Shown: positions 31,596 to 36,742 of the stretch, in pieces
Layout of the letters: every line of letters begins with the position of its first letter
Position numbering within the stretch: the stretch's first letter is position 1
Origin: CAYRKT01 sp964425005
GTDB taxonomy: Bacteria; Synergistota; Synergistia; CAYRKT01
Direction of reading: 5' to 3'
DNA length: 36,742 bases
Assembly (NCBI GenBank): GCA_964425005.1
Contig: CAYRKT010000010.1
Span: forward strand, 1-36,742
Made by a program: the position numbers and the translations under genes
Notes under the pieces: model-generated
What the model saw: the letters and a program-made list of their open reading frames with translations, nothing else
Told to the model about the DNA's origin: nothing
Database searches by the model: none

Positions 31596-32078
31596 CTAGT
31601 TGGAGCCGGACTTCTTCAAAGCAGCTAGGGCTTTGGAGAAAGCCTCGCCCCGCAGGTTCAGGATCTCCCTGTAGAGCTTTTCCATCCTGTCGTAGTCGGG
31701 CTTGTCCTTCATGGCCTCCTGCTGGAGCTCGAACCTGAGCTGGTGCTGCCTGTAGGCCAGATCCCACAGGGCCTTCCTGGTCTCTTCGTCCAGCCTGGAG
31801 AGCCTCGGCCCCAGGAGCCCCATCTCCATTCGGCCCATTCCGAGACCCGCTCCCCCCAGGGGACCGAAGCCCGGGGCCTGACCCATCCTCGGACCTGGGC
31901 CGCCGGCCCTCCAGCCCGGCCCCCAAGGACCGAACTGACCGGATGGACCCTGTCCCTGGCCCCAGCCTCCGCATGGCCCCCACCATCCGTAGGGAGGGTG
32001 CGCCAAGGCGTAGCCCCCGACGGCCAGCGCCACCCCTAAGGCCACCAGGACCGCTATCCCTAAGAGCCTACCGTTCAT
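31596..32078 (-). CDS. Exported Spy/zinc-resistance-like protein
   Basis: A 160-residue protein with a signal peptide (MNGRLLGIAVLVALGVALAV, cleavage near YALA-HPP), a Gly/Pro/Trp-rich low-complexity region (residues about 28-85), and a helical C-terminal part (RLSRLDEETRKALWDLAYRQ, then REILNLRGEAFSKALAAL) like Spy/CpxP/ZraP periplasmic chaperones, which bind misfolded proteins or metals. The LTxxQ motif is not exact. The ATG start at 32078 follows AGGAGG by nine bases. An inverted repeat flanks the presumed promoter (32089-32148). Alternative: an unrelated small secreted protein. Confidence 0.65.
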   Translation of the reverse strand: MNGRLLGIAVLVALGVALAVGGYALAHPPYGWWGPCGGWGQGQGPSGQFGPWGPGWRAGGPGPRMGQAPGFGPLGGAGLGMGRMEMGLLGPRLSRLDEETRKALWDLAYRQHQLRFELQQEAMKDKPDYDRMEKLYREILNLRGEAFSKALAALKKSGSN

Positions 32079-32088
32079 CTCAGAGCAC

Positions 32089-32148
32089 CTCCTGTCCTCT
32101 CGTCGATCGCGGCTAAATTCTACTCCCCCGCGAGCGAGGGGACAGGAG
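32089..32148 (-). promoter_or_regulatory. Inverted repeat around the presumed promoter of the Spy-like gene
   Basis: Arms of 14 bases at 32089-32102 and 32135-32148 are complementary at 13 positions and are separated by 32 bases that contain TAGAAT (32122-32117), a -10-like element on the minus strand. The placement on either side of the promoter suggests a binding site for a dimeric regulator, or chance; the left arm overlaps the ribosome binding site AGGAGG. The remaining gap to galE (32149-32186) holds only a weak hairpin with a short T run. Confidence 0.4.
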
Positions 32149-32186
32149 CAAAACTACGCGCCGTCGGCGGACAAAAAGGCGCAAAG

Positions 32187-33125
32187 CTATCGGGACAGGA
32201 CCGACTCGAAGTAGGCGAAGGTCCTCCTTATGCCCTCCTCCAGGCCCACCGAGGGGGAAAAGCCCAAAACCCTCCTCGCCCTCTCGCCGCAGAGGGAGAT
32301 GTGCTTGACCTCCCCCCTCCTCTCGGGGGCGAACTCCACCGCCACCTCCCTCCCCGAGACGGCCTTCAGGGCTTTGAGCAGATCCAGCACGCTGGTCCTT
32401 AGGCCAGTGCCCACGTTGAAAACCCCGACGGGGGAGGTCAGGGCCAGGACGTTTACCCTCGCCACGTCCTCCACGTACACGTAGTCCCTGGTCTGGGTGC
32501 CGTCCCCGAAGACCACGCAGGGCTTGCCGGACAGGATCCTACCGCAGAAGATGGCCACCACCCCAGCCTCGCCGTGGGGATCTTGCCTCGGACCGTACAC
32601 GTTCCCGTAGCGGAGGGAGACGTAGTTAAGACCCCAGACCCTGTGGTAGTAGCCCAGGTAGTTCTCGACGCAGAGCTTCGAGGTCCCGTAGGGGCTCAAG
32701 GGTGCAGGGGGGGTCGACTCGTCGGCGGGAAGGTCCTTCGGCTCGCCGTAGATGGCCCCTCCGGTGGAGGCGAAGACGAACCTGGACACCCCGTACTTGA
32801 CGGAGAGCTCGAGCAGGTTCAGGCTCCCCACCACGTTCACCGAGGCGTCGAAAACCGGGTCCTCCACGGAGCGCCTCACGTCTATCTGGGCGGCGTGGTG
32901 GTTCACCACCTCCGGCCTCTCGGCCTTGAAGACCTCCTCCAGCCCGACCCTGTCCCTAACGTCCACCCGGTAGAACCTTGCGCCCTTCGGGAGGTTCTCC
33001 TGCCTGCCGGAGGAGAGGTCGTCCACCACCGCCACCTCGATCCCTTCCCTTAGGTAAGCCTCCGCCACGTGGGACCCGATGAAACCAGCTCCACCGGTGA
33101 GGAGGACCCTTCTAGGAAGGCCCAA
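32187..33125 (-). CDS. galE: NAD-dependent UDP-glucose 4-epimerase-like sugar epimerase
   Basis: About 312 residues, extended short-chain dehydrogenase fold: LLTGGAGFIGSHVAEA for NAD (about residues 8-23), HHAAQIDVRRSVEDP, catalytic Tyr146 and Lys150 in SPYGTSK, LRYGNVYGPRQDP and a C-terminal sugar-binding region. It interconverts UDP-sugars such as UDP-glucose and UDP-galactose or their N-acetyl forms; specificity is uncertain. The start is taken as TTG at 33125, eight bases after AGGGGG; the GTG at 33134 is attached to that Shine-Dalgarno sequence. It starts 22 bases after the tRNA-Leu 3' end, so it is probably co-transcribed with it. Confidence 0.9.
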   Translation of the reverse strand: MGLPRRVLLTGGAGFIGSHVAEAYLREGIEVAVVDDLSSGRQENLPKGARFYRVDVRDRVGLEEVFKAERPEVVNHHAAQIDVRRSVEDPVFDASVNVVGSLNLLELSVKYGVSRFVFASTGGAIYGEPKDLPADESTPPAPLSPYGTSKLCVENYLGYYHRVWGLNYVSLRYGNVYGPRQDPHGEAGVVAIFCGRILSGKPCVVFGDGTQTRDYVYVEDVARVNVLALTSPVGVFNVGTGLRTSVLDLLKALKAVSGREVAVEFAPERRGEVKHISLCGERARRVLGFSPSVGLEEGIRRTFAYFESVLSR

Positions 33126-33147
33126 GCGATTCACCCCCTGAAAGAAG

Positions 33148-33236
33148 TGGTGCCGGGCGTGGGAGTCGAACCCACACGGGCCTCTCGGCCCACAGGATTT
33201 TAAGTCCCGTGCGTCTGCCTGTTCCGCCAGCCCGGC
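33148..33236 (-). tRNA. tRNA-Leu (anticodon UAA)
   Basis: Minus-strand cloverleaf with acceptor GCCGGGC pairing with GCCCGGC, discriminator A and encoded CCA, anticodon loop CTTAAAA with anticodon TAA, a long variable arm typical of leucine tRNA (GGGCCGAGAGGCCC), and T loop TTCGACT. A -10-like TAAAAT lies just upstream (33253-33248). Confidence 0.95.
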
Positions 33237-33273
33237 ACCCCTGTGCTATTTTATCCCCGAAGGGGCCCCAGCG

Positions 33274-33669
33274 CTACTTCAGCTCGACCTCGGCGCCGGC
33301 CTCCTCCAGCTTCTTCTTTATGGCCTCGGCCTCCTCCTTGGGTATGCCCTGCTTCACCGGCTGAGGAGCGCCTTCCACCAGGTCCTTGGCCTCCTTGAGG
33401 CCTAGCCCGGTTATCTCCCTCACCACCTTTATGACGTTGATCTTGTTGGCGCCCGCGGCCTTGAGGATCACGTCGAACTCGGTCTTCTCCTCTACGGCCG
33501 GGGCAGCGGCGGCCGGCGCGGCGCCGGGCATCATCATCATGGGCATGGCGGCCACCGGCGCGGCGGCGGAAACCCCGAACTTCTCCTCCAGAGCCTTGAC
33601 CAGCTCGGCCAGCTCCAGAACGGTCATCTTCTCTATCGCCTGTATGATCTCCTCCTTGGTCATAGCCAC
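33274..33669 (-). CDS. rplL: 50S ribosomal protein L7/L12
   Basis: A protein of about 131 residues forming the L12 stalk that recruits translation factors. The N-terminal dimerisation domain (TKEEIIQAIEKMTVLELAELVKALEEKFG in parts), an Ala/Pro/Met-rich hinge, and the C-terminal domain (EFDVILKAAGANKINVIKVVREITGLGLKEAKDLV in parts, VKQGIPKEEAEAIKKKLEEAGAEVELK at the end) are all present. GTG at 33669 lies five bases after GGAGG; the internal ATG at 33663 is eleven bases away, so either is possible. It follows rplJ, but rpoB does not follow it; tRNA-Leu does. Confidence 0.96.
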   Translation of the reverse strand: MAMTKEEIIQAIEKMTVLELAELVKALEEKFGVSAAAPVAAMPMMMMPGAAPAAAAPAVEEKTEFDVILKAAGANKINVIKVVREITGLGLKEAKDLVEGAPQPVKQGIPKEEAEAIKKKLEEAGAEVELK

Positions 33670-33727
33670 AACTACCTCCTCCCAGATCCGATCTGATTCG
33701 AGACGTGGACTTGCGTCCCCGAACACC

Positions 33728-34249
33728 CTAGGCTGACTCCCTCTGCTCCTTCACCCGCGATAGGACGTTCACCAGCCCCCTCATGGGGCCGGAGAGCACA
33801 GAGAGCAGGTTCCTTATAGGAGCCGCGAAGGTACCCACCAGCTGGGCGACGAGCACATCCCTCGGCGGCAGCTGGGAGAGGGCCTTTATCCCGTCGGCGC
33901 TGACGGCGCTCCTGCCCATGGCCCCTCCCTTGAGCTTCAAAAGCTCGTTCTCCTTGGAGAAGTCGACCAGGACCTTGGCCAGGGCCACCGGATCGCCCGT
34001 GGCGAAGAAGAACATGTTGGGCCCCTCCAGCAGCTCCTCCGGGAAGAACATCCCGAGCTGCCCGAAGGCCACCCCCACCAGGGTGTTCTTCACCACCTTG
34101 CAGCGGTTTCCGGTCTCCTTGACCTTCCTCCTGAGCTCGGTGACCTTGGCCACCGAGAGCCCCCTGTACTCGGCGGCGAACACCGCCGACGAGGAGGAGA
34201 TGAGATCCTTGACCTCCCTGAGCAGCGCTTCCTTCTCCTCCCTCGCCAT
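33728..34249 (-). CDS. rplJ: 50S ribosomal protein L10
   Basis: A 173-residue protein that anchors the L12 dimers to 23S rRNA at the stalk base and, with L12, represses its own operon by binding the leader mRNA. The family features are clear: LLREVKDLISSSSAVFAAEY, RGLSVAKVTELRRKV, KVVKNTLVGVAF, EGPNMFFFATGDPVALAKVL, and a C-terminal helix binding L12. The ATG at 34249 has a full AAGGAGGTGA nine bases upstream; an upstream extension is noncoding leader. Confidence 0.97.
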   Translation of the reverse strand: MAREEKEALLREVKDLISSSSAVFAAEYRGLSVAKVTELRRKVKETGNRCKVVKNTLVGVAFGQLGMFFPEELLEGPNMFFFATGDPVALAKVLVDFSKENELLKLKGGAMGRSAVSADGIKALSQLPPRDVLVAQLVGTFAAPIRNLLSVLSGPMRGLVNVLSRVKEQRESA

Positions 34250-34280
34250 CTCCTCACCTCCTTTCGCCCTGAAATTCGAA

Positions 34281-34375
34281 GGCCCCGGCGGGACCGCCGG
34301 GGCCAAGGGAAGGGCGCACGAAGGCGCCCTTAGGCTACCACCCTAAAGCCTCGGCGGGATATTAAGCCCCAAGGG
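34281..34375 (-). promoter_or_regulatory. Ribosomal protein L10 leader (autoregulatory mRNA element)
   Basis: The 165-base gap between rplA and rplJ reads on the minus strand GAGGCTTTAGGGTGGTAGCC, TAAGGGCGCCTTCG, the hallmarks of the L10 leader bound by the L10-L12 complex, with a hairpin at 34331-34310 (8-base stem). It ends in a very stable 10-base GC hairpin (34304-34281) just before TTCGAATTTC, which could act as attenuator or block. The rest of the gap (34376-34414) shows nothing further. Confidence 0.75.
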
Positions 34376-34414
34376 GCACCCGCTGTCTCAGGCCAGAGGA
34401 CTTCGCGCCCTTCG

Positions 34415-35122
34415 CTATTCCGCTATCTCCTTGAGGGCCTCCGACACGTTCAGCTTCACCGAGGGGCTCATGGTGGTCGCCAGGGCTATGCTCTTCACGT
34501 ACTGGCCCTTGGCGGAGGCGGGCTTGGCCCGGACTACGGCGGAGAGCAAGGCCTTGGCGTTGTCGAAGAGCTTGCCCTCGTCGAAGGAGGCCTTGCCTAT
34601 CACCGAGTGGATTATGCCCGCCTTGTCCACCTTGAACTCCACCCTTCCCATCTTTATCTCCCTCACCGCGTCCGCCACGTCGAAGGTCACAGTGCCCGAC
34701 TTGGCGCTGGGCATCAGCCCCCTGGGACCCAGGATCTTGCCCAGCCTACCCACCACCTTCATCATGTCGGGCGTGGCCACCGCGGCCTCGAACTCCAGCC
34801 ACCCTGACTCTATCTTCTTGACCAGCTCCTCGCCGCCCACGTAGTCTGCGCCGGCCGCCTCGGCCTCCTTGACCTTCTCGCCGGAGGCGAACACCAAGAC
34901 CCTCTTCGTCTTGCCCAGGCCATGGGGCAGGACGACGGTCCCCCTCACCTGCTGGTCGGCGTGCCTGGGGTCCACGTTGAGCCTGACGTGCATCTCCACC
35001 GACTCGTCGAACCTGGCGCTCGCCATCTCCTTGACCTTGGCTATGGCCTCCCTAAGGCCATAGCGGCGCTCCCTGTCCACCTTCTCCAGGACGTTTAGGT
35101 AGCGCTTGCTCCTGTCGGCCAA
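34415..35122 (-). CDS. rplA: 50S ribosomal protein L1
   Basis: A 235-residue stalk protein near the E site; L1 also represses its own mRNA. Typical motifs include KRYLNVLEKVDRERRYGL, VDPRHADQQVRGTVVLPHG, LGKILGPRGLMPSAKSGTV and KGQYVKSIALATTMSPSVKL. The start is taken as TTG at 35122, eight bases after GGAGG, giving MADRSKRYLNVLEKVD, which aligns with the family N-terminus; the GTG at 35131 is part of the sequence AGGAGGTG. It follows rplK after 60 bases. Confidence 0.96.
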   Translation of the reverse strand: MADRSKRYLNVLEKVDRERRYGLREAIAKVKEMASARFDESVEMHVRLNVDPRHADQQVRGTVVLPHGLGKTKRVLVFASGEKVKEAEAAGADYVGGEELVKKIESGWLEFEAAVATPDMMKVVGRLGKILGPRGLMPSAKSGTVTFDVADAVREIKMGRVEFKVDKAGIIHSVIGKASFDEGKLFDNAKALLSAVVRAKPASAKGQYVKSIALATTMSPSVKLNVSEALKEIAE

Positions 35123-35182
35123 ATCGAACACCTCCTGTGGTATGCCGGGCTAGGCCCTCCCACCCGCGAGCTCCCCGCGGCG

Positions 35183-35608
35183 CTACCCGACTATCTCTAT
35201 CCCCATGCTGCGCGCGGTGCCCTCTATTATCCTGACGGCCGCCTCGAGGTCCGAGGCGTTGAGGTCCTCCATCTTGAGCCTGGCTATCTCCTCCACCTGG
35301 GCCCTGGTGACCTTCCCCACCTTGTCCCTGTTGGGCCTGCTGGAGCCCTTCTCCACCCCCGCCGCCTTCTTCAGGAGGACGCTGGCCGGCGGCGTCTTGG
35401 TGATGAAGGTGAAGCTCCTGTCGGAGTAGATGGTTATCACCACCGGTATTATAAGGCCCGCCTGGTCGGCCGTCCTGGCGTTGAACTGCTTGCAGAACTC
35501 CATTATGTTGACGCCGTGCTGGCCGAGGGCCGGGCCCACCGGAGGAGCCGGCGTGGCCTTGCCCGCCGGAAGCTGCAGCTTGACCTGAGCGACCACCTTC
35601 TTAGCCAT
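35183..35608 (-). CDS. rplK: 50S ribosomal protein L11
   Basis: A 141-residue protein of the GTPase-associated centre. The N-terminal proline-rich motif KATPAPPVGPALGQHGVNIM is complete, and the C-terminal RNA-binding domain (KVGKVTRAQVEEIARLKMEDLNA, IEGTARSMGIEIVG) follows. It has an ATG start with a usual spacing and lies 15 bases after nusG. Full length. Confidence 0.98.
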   Translation of the reverse strand: MAKKVVAQVKLQLPAGKATPAPPVGPALGQHGVNIMEFCKQFNARTADQAGLIIPVVITIYSDRSFTFITKTPPASVLLKKAAGVEKGSSRPNRDKVGKVTRAQVEEIARLKMEDLNASDLEAAVRIIEGTARSMGIEIVG

Positions 35609-35623
35609 CTCTTCCTGCCTCCC

Positions 35624-36172
35624 TTAAACCTTCTCTATCTGCCAGAACTCCACTTCCACGGGCGTGTCCCTGCCGAAGAGGGACACCACCATCTTGACCT
35701 TGCCCCTCTCCCTGTCCACCTCCACCACCGTGCCCGTCATGTCCTCGAAGGTACCGTCCACCACCCTCACCAGGTCGCCCTTCTCCAGGTCCACGTCGAC
35801 CCTGCCCTTCTTCTCGGCGGTCCCCACTCGCTTCATTATCTCGCGGACCTCCGAGTCCTCGAGCGGTATGGGCTGAGTGTCGGTGCCCACGAAGCCCGTG
35901 ACCCCAGTGGTGTGCCTAACCACGTACCAGGACTGGTCGTCCAGTATCATCTCCACCAGCACGTAGCCGGGGAAAAGCTTCCGCTTGACTGTCCGGCGCT
36001 TGCCCCCCTTGACGACCACCTTCTCCTCCACGGGGACCAGCACCCTGAAGACCTTGTCGGTCAGGCCCATGGTGGCTACCTTCTGCTCTATGTTGGCCTT
36101 GACCTTGTTCTCGTAGCCCACGTAGGTCTGGACCATGTACCACCTTCTCTCCCCATCTCCGCTCAAGACCAT
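35624..36172 (-). CDS. nusG: Transcription termination/antitermination protein NusG
   Basis: About 182 residues with the NGN domain (RRWYMVQTYVGYENKVKANI, KRKLFPGYVLVEM, TTGVTGFVG) and the C-terminal KOW domain (LEKGDLVRVVDGTFEDMTGTV and VSLFGRDTPVEVEF). NusG links RNA polymerase with Rho or the ribosome. Start options in frame are ATG 36172 (chosen), TTG 36166 (eight bases after GAGG) and GTG 36199; the shorter ones fit the family better. It follows secE by 48 bases, the standard order. Confidence 0.96.
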   Translation of the reverse strand: MVLSGDGERRWYMVQTYVGYENKVKANIEQKVATMGLTDKVFRVLVPVEEKVVVKGGKRRTVKRKLFPGYVLVEMILDDQSWYVVRHTTGVTGFVGTDTQPIPLEDSEVREIMKRVGTAEKKGRVDVDLEKGDLVRVVDGTFEDMTGTVVEVDRERGKVKMVVSLFGRDTPVEVEFWQIEKV

Positions 36173-36220
36173 GACCTCAAGGGCCCTAAGGGGCCGCACA
36201 CCTCCCCGAGAAGAGCATCG

Positions 36221-36403
36221 CTAGCCGAGCAGGGCGCCGAAAAGGGCGGTAAAGAGGGCATCCAGTATCCCCAGGTAGAGGGAGAGGGCCAGGGAGAAGA
36301 ATATCACCACCAGCGTGGAGACCCAAACCTGCTGCCTCGTCGGCCAGGACACCTTCCTCAGCTCAGCTTTGACATCCTTGAGGTAAGCCAAAACCCTCTC
36401 CAC
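36221..36403 (-). CDS. secE: Preprotein translocase subunit SecE
   Basis: A single-helix SecE of 60 residues: the amphipathic AYLKDVKAELRKVSWPTRQQVW, then a membrane helix VVIFFSLALSLYLGILDALF. The start is the GTG at 36403, eight bases after GGGGGTG; the ATG at 36424 lacks a ribosome site and sits next to the tRNA-Trp 3' end. SecE stabilises the SecY channel in the inner membrane. Located between tRNA-Trp and nusG. Confidence 0.93.
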   Translation of the reverse strand: MERVLAYLKDVKAELRKVSWPTRQQVWVSTLVVIFFSLALSLYLGILDALFTALFGALLG

Positions 36404-36430
36404 GAAGAGCACCCCCAAAAACATGAAAAG

Positions 36431-36507
36431 TGGCAGGCCCGGCAGGATTCGAACCTGCAACCCCCGGATTTGGAGTCCGGTGCTCTAGCCGTTAGAGCTA
36501 CGGACCT
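36431..36507 (-). tRNA. tRNA-Trp (anticodon CCA)
   Basis: Minus-strand cloverleaf: acceptor AGGTCCG pairs with CGGGCCT (one U-G pair), D arm with AGCTCTAACGGCTAGAGC, anticodon loop CTCCAAA giving anticodon CCA, T loop TTCGAAT, discriminator G and encoded CCA. It lies between rpmG and secE, a common arrangement. Confidence 0.96.
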
Positions 36508-36521
36508 GCACTTCCAGCCTA

Positions 36522-36550
36522 ATTTTAACCTATTTGCTCTCCTTGTGCAA
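36522..36550 (-). promoter_or_regulatory. Possible promoter for tRNA-Trp/secE/nusG
   Basis: On the minus strand TTGCAC (36550-36545) precedes TAAAAT (36527-36522) by 17 bases, and the tRNA-Trp 5' end lies 15 bases downstream. The -35 element lies inside the end of rpmG. The match is moderate. Confidence 0.4.
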
Positions 36551-36679
36551 GGTATGCCTGTTGCACCACCGGCAGTACTTGGAGAGCTCGAGCTTCTTCT
36601 TCTGCTTCTTCTTGTTGACGGTGGTGGTGTAGTTCTTCCTCTTGCACTCGGAGCACACCAGCTGAACTATATCTGCCAT
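36530..36679 (-). CDS. rpmG: 50S ribosomal protein L33
   Basis: A 49-residue protein with two CxxC zinc pairs (VCSEC near residue 9 and CRWC near 36) and the typical KNYTTTVNKKKQKKKLELSK between them; L33 lies near the E site. This is the zinc-binding (C+) form of L33. The ATG start follows a GGGGTG-type site. It sits between tuf and tRNA-Trp, the usual place. Confidence 0.96.
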   Translation of the reverse strand: MADIVQLVCSECKRKNYTTTVNKKKQKKKLELSKYCRWCNRHTLHKESK

Positions 36680-36692
36680 CTAAAACACACCC

Positions 36693-36742
36693 CTAGTCCA
36701 GGATGGCCGTGACCACGCCAGCCCCCACGGTCCGGCCTCCCT
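36693..36742 (-). CDS. tuf: Elongation factor Tu, C-terminal fragment at window edge
   Basis: The last 16 codons read GRTVGAGVVTAILD before a TAG, the conserved C-terminus of EF-Tu. The rest lies beyond the window. Gene order tuf-rpmG-tRNA-Trp-secE-nusG supports the call. Confidence 0.93.
   Translation of the reverse strand, partial: GGRTVGAGVVTAILD

Noticed and set aside
33241..33273. Short hairpin CCCC-TTC-GGGG after rplL as a terminator
   Set aside because: The stem has four pairs and no T run follows, and the -10-like TAAAAT for tRNA-Leu occupies the site.
1..36742. CRISPR arrays, insertion sequences and prophage genes
   Set aside because: I found no regularly spaced repeats, no transposase or integrase motifs and no terminal inverted repeats flanking genes.

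Overview
The window is a GC-rich bacterial chromosome segment, almost fully coding, with 37 protein genes (rimM and tuf cut by the edges) and two tRNA genes. Several features point to an anaerobic, probably thermophilic, double-membraned bacterium, best guessed as a member of the Synergistetes (Thermanaerovibrio-like): arginine is mostly AGG and isoleucine often ATA, TTG starts are common, a two-subunit 2-oxoacid:ferredoxin oxidoreductase and a rubredoxin are present, there is an arginine deiminase branch, an Ogg2-type DNA glycosylase and a TonB-like protein. The placement is inference; no 16S gene or other decisive marker is in the window. I see no transposase, integrase, phage gene or CRISPR array.

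Layout. 1-2622 (minus): ylxM-ffh-rpsP-khpA-rimM, a translation and protein-export operon behind a near-consensus promoter. 2636-4655 (minus): an exported hydratase-like protein followed by ExbB-like and TonB-like genes. 4800-6674 (plus): mnmG, whose stop codon is shared with the convergent ZIP transporter. 6671-11747 (minus): one redox-flavoured unit reading winged-helix protein, ogg, rubredoxin, korA, korB, nitroreductase, ZIP transporter. 11835-14213 (plus): an unrecognised 382-residue protein, dcd, and an unrecognised 191-residue protein with its own strong promoter. 14220-17234 (minus): a coiled-coil protein with a FliM-like peptide, arginine deiminase and ornithine carbamoyltransferase. 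17237-28050 (minus): SurA/PpiD-like protein, guaA, rnr, AI-2E family permease, hflK, hflC, lepA, hemW, a tightly packed housekeeping operon. 28089-30199 (plus): tlyA and an RlmD-type rRNA methyltransferase. 30203-33134 (minus): galE, a Spy-like exported protein, a ThiS/MoaD-like protein and a sodium/calcium exchanger. 33148-36742 (minus): the tuf-rpmG-tRNA-Trp-secE-nusG-rplK-rplA-rplJ-rplL cluster with an L10 leader, then tRNA-Leu. rpoB does not follow rplL here.

How the genes work together. The two ends carry classic translation operons (S16/SRP and the L11-L1-L10-L12 cluster). The 6671-11747 unit couples ferredoxin-dependent 2-oxoacid metabolism with rubredoxin, a nitroreductase and oxidative DNA repair. 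The arginine deiminase and ornithine carbamoyltransferase pair makes carbamoyl phosphate from arginine, but no carbamate kinase is in the window.

The most useful observations are these. Several genes carry a GTG triplet that belongs to an extended Shine-Dalgarno sequence while the better start is a TTG about 8 bases downstream. There is a secreted MhpD-like protein next to a TonB/ExbB pair without ExbD, a coiled-coil protein with a C-terminal FliM-type peptide, a repeat array at the promoter of the ThiS-like gene, and three convergent gene pairs with essentially no space between stop codons.
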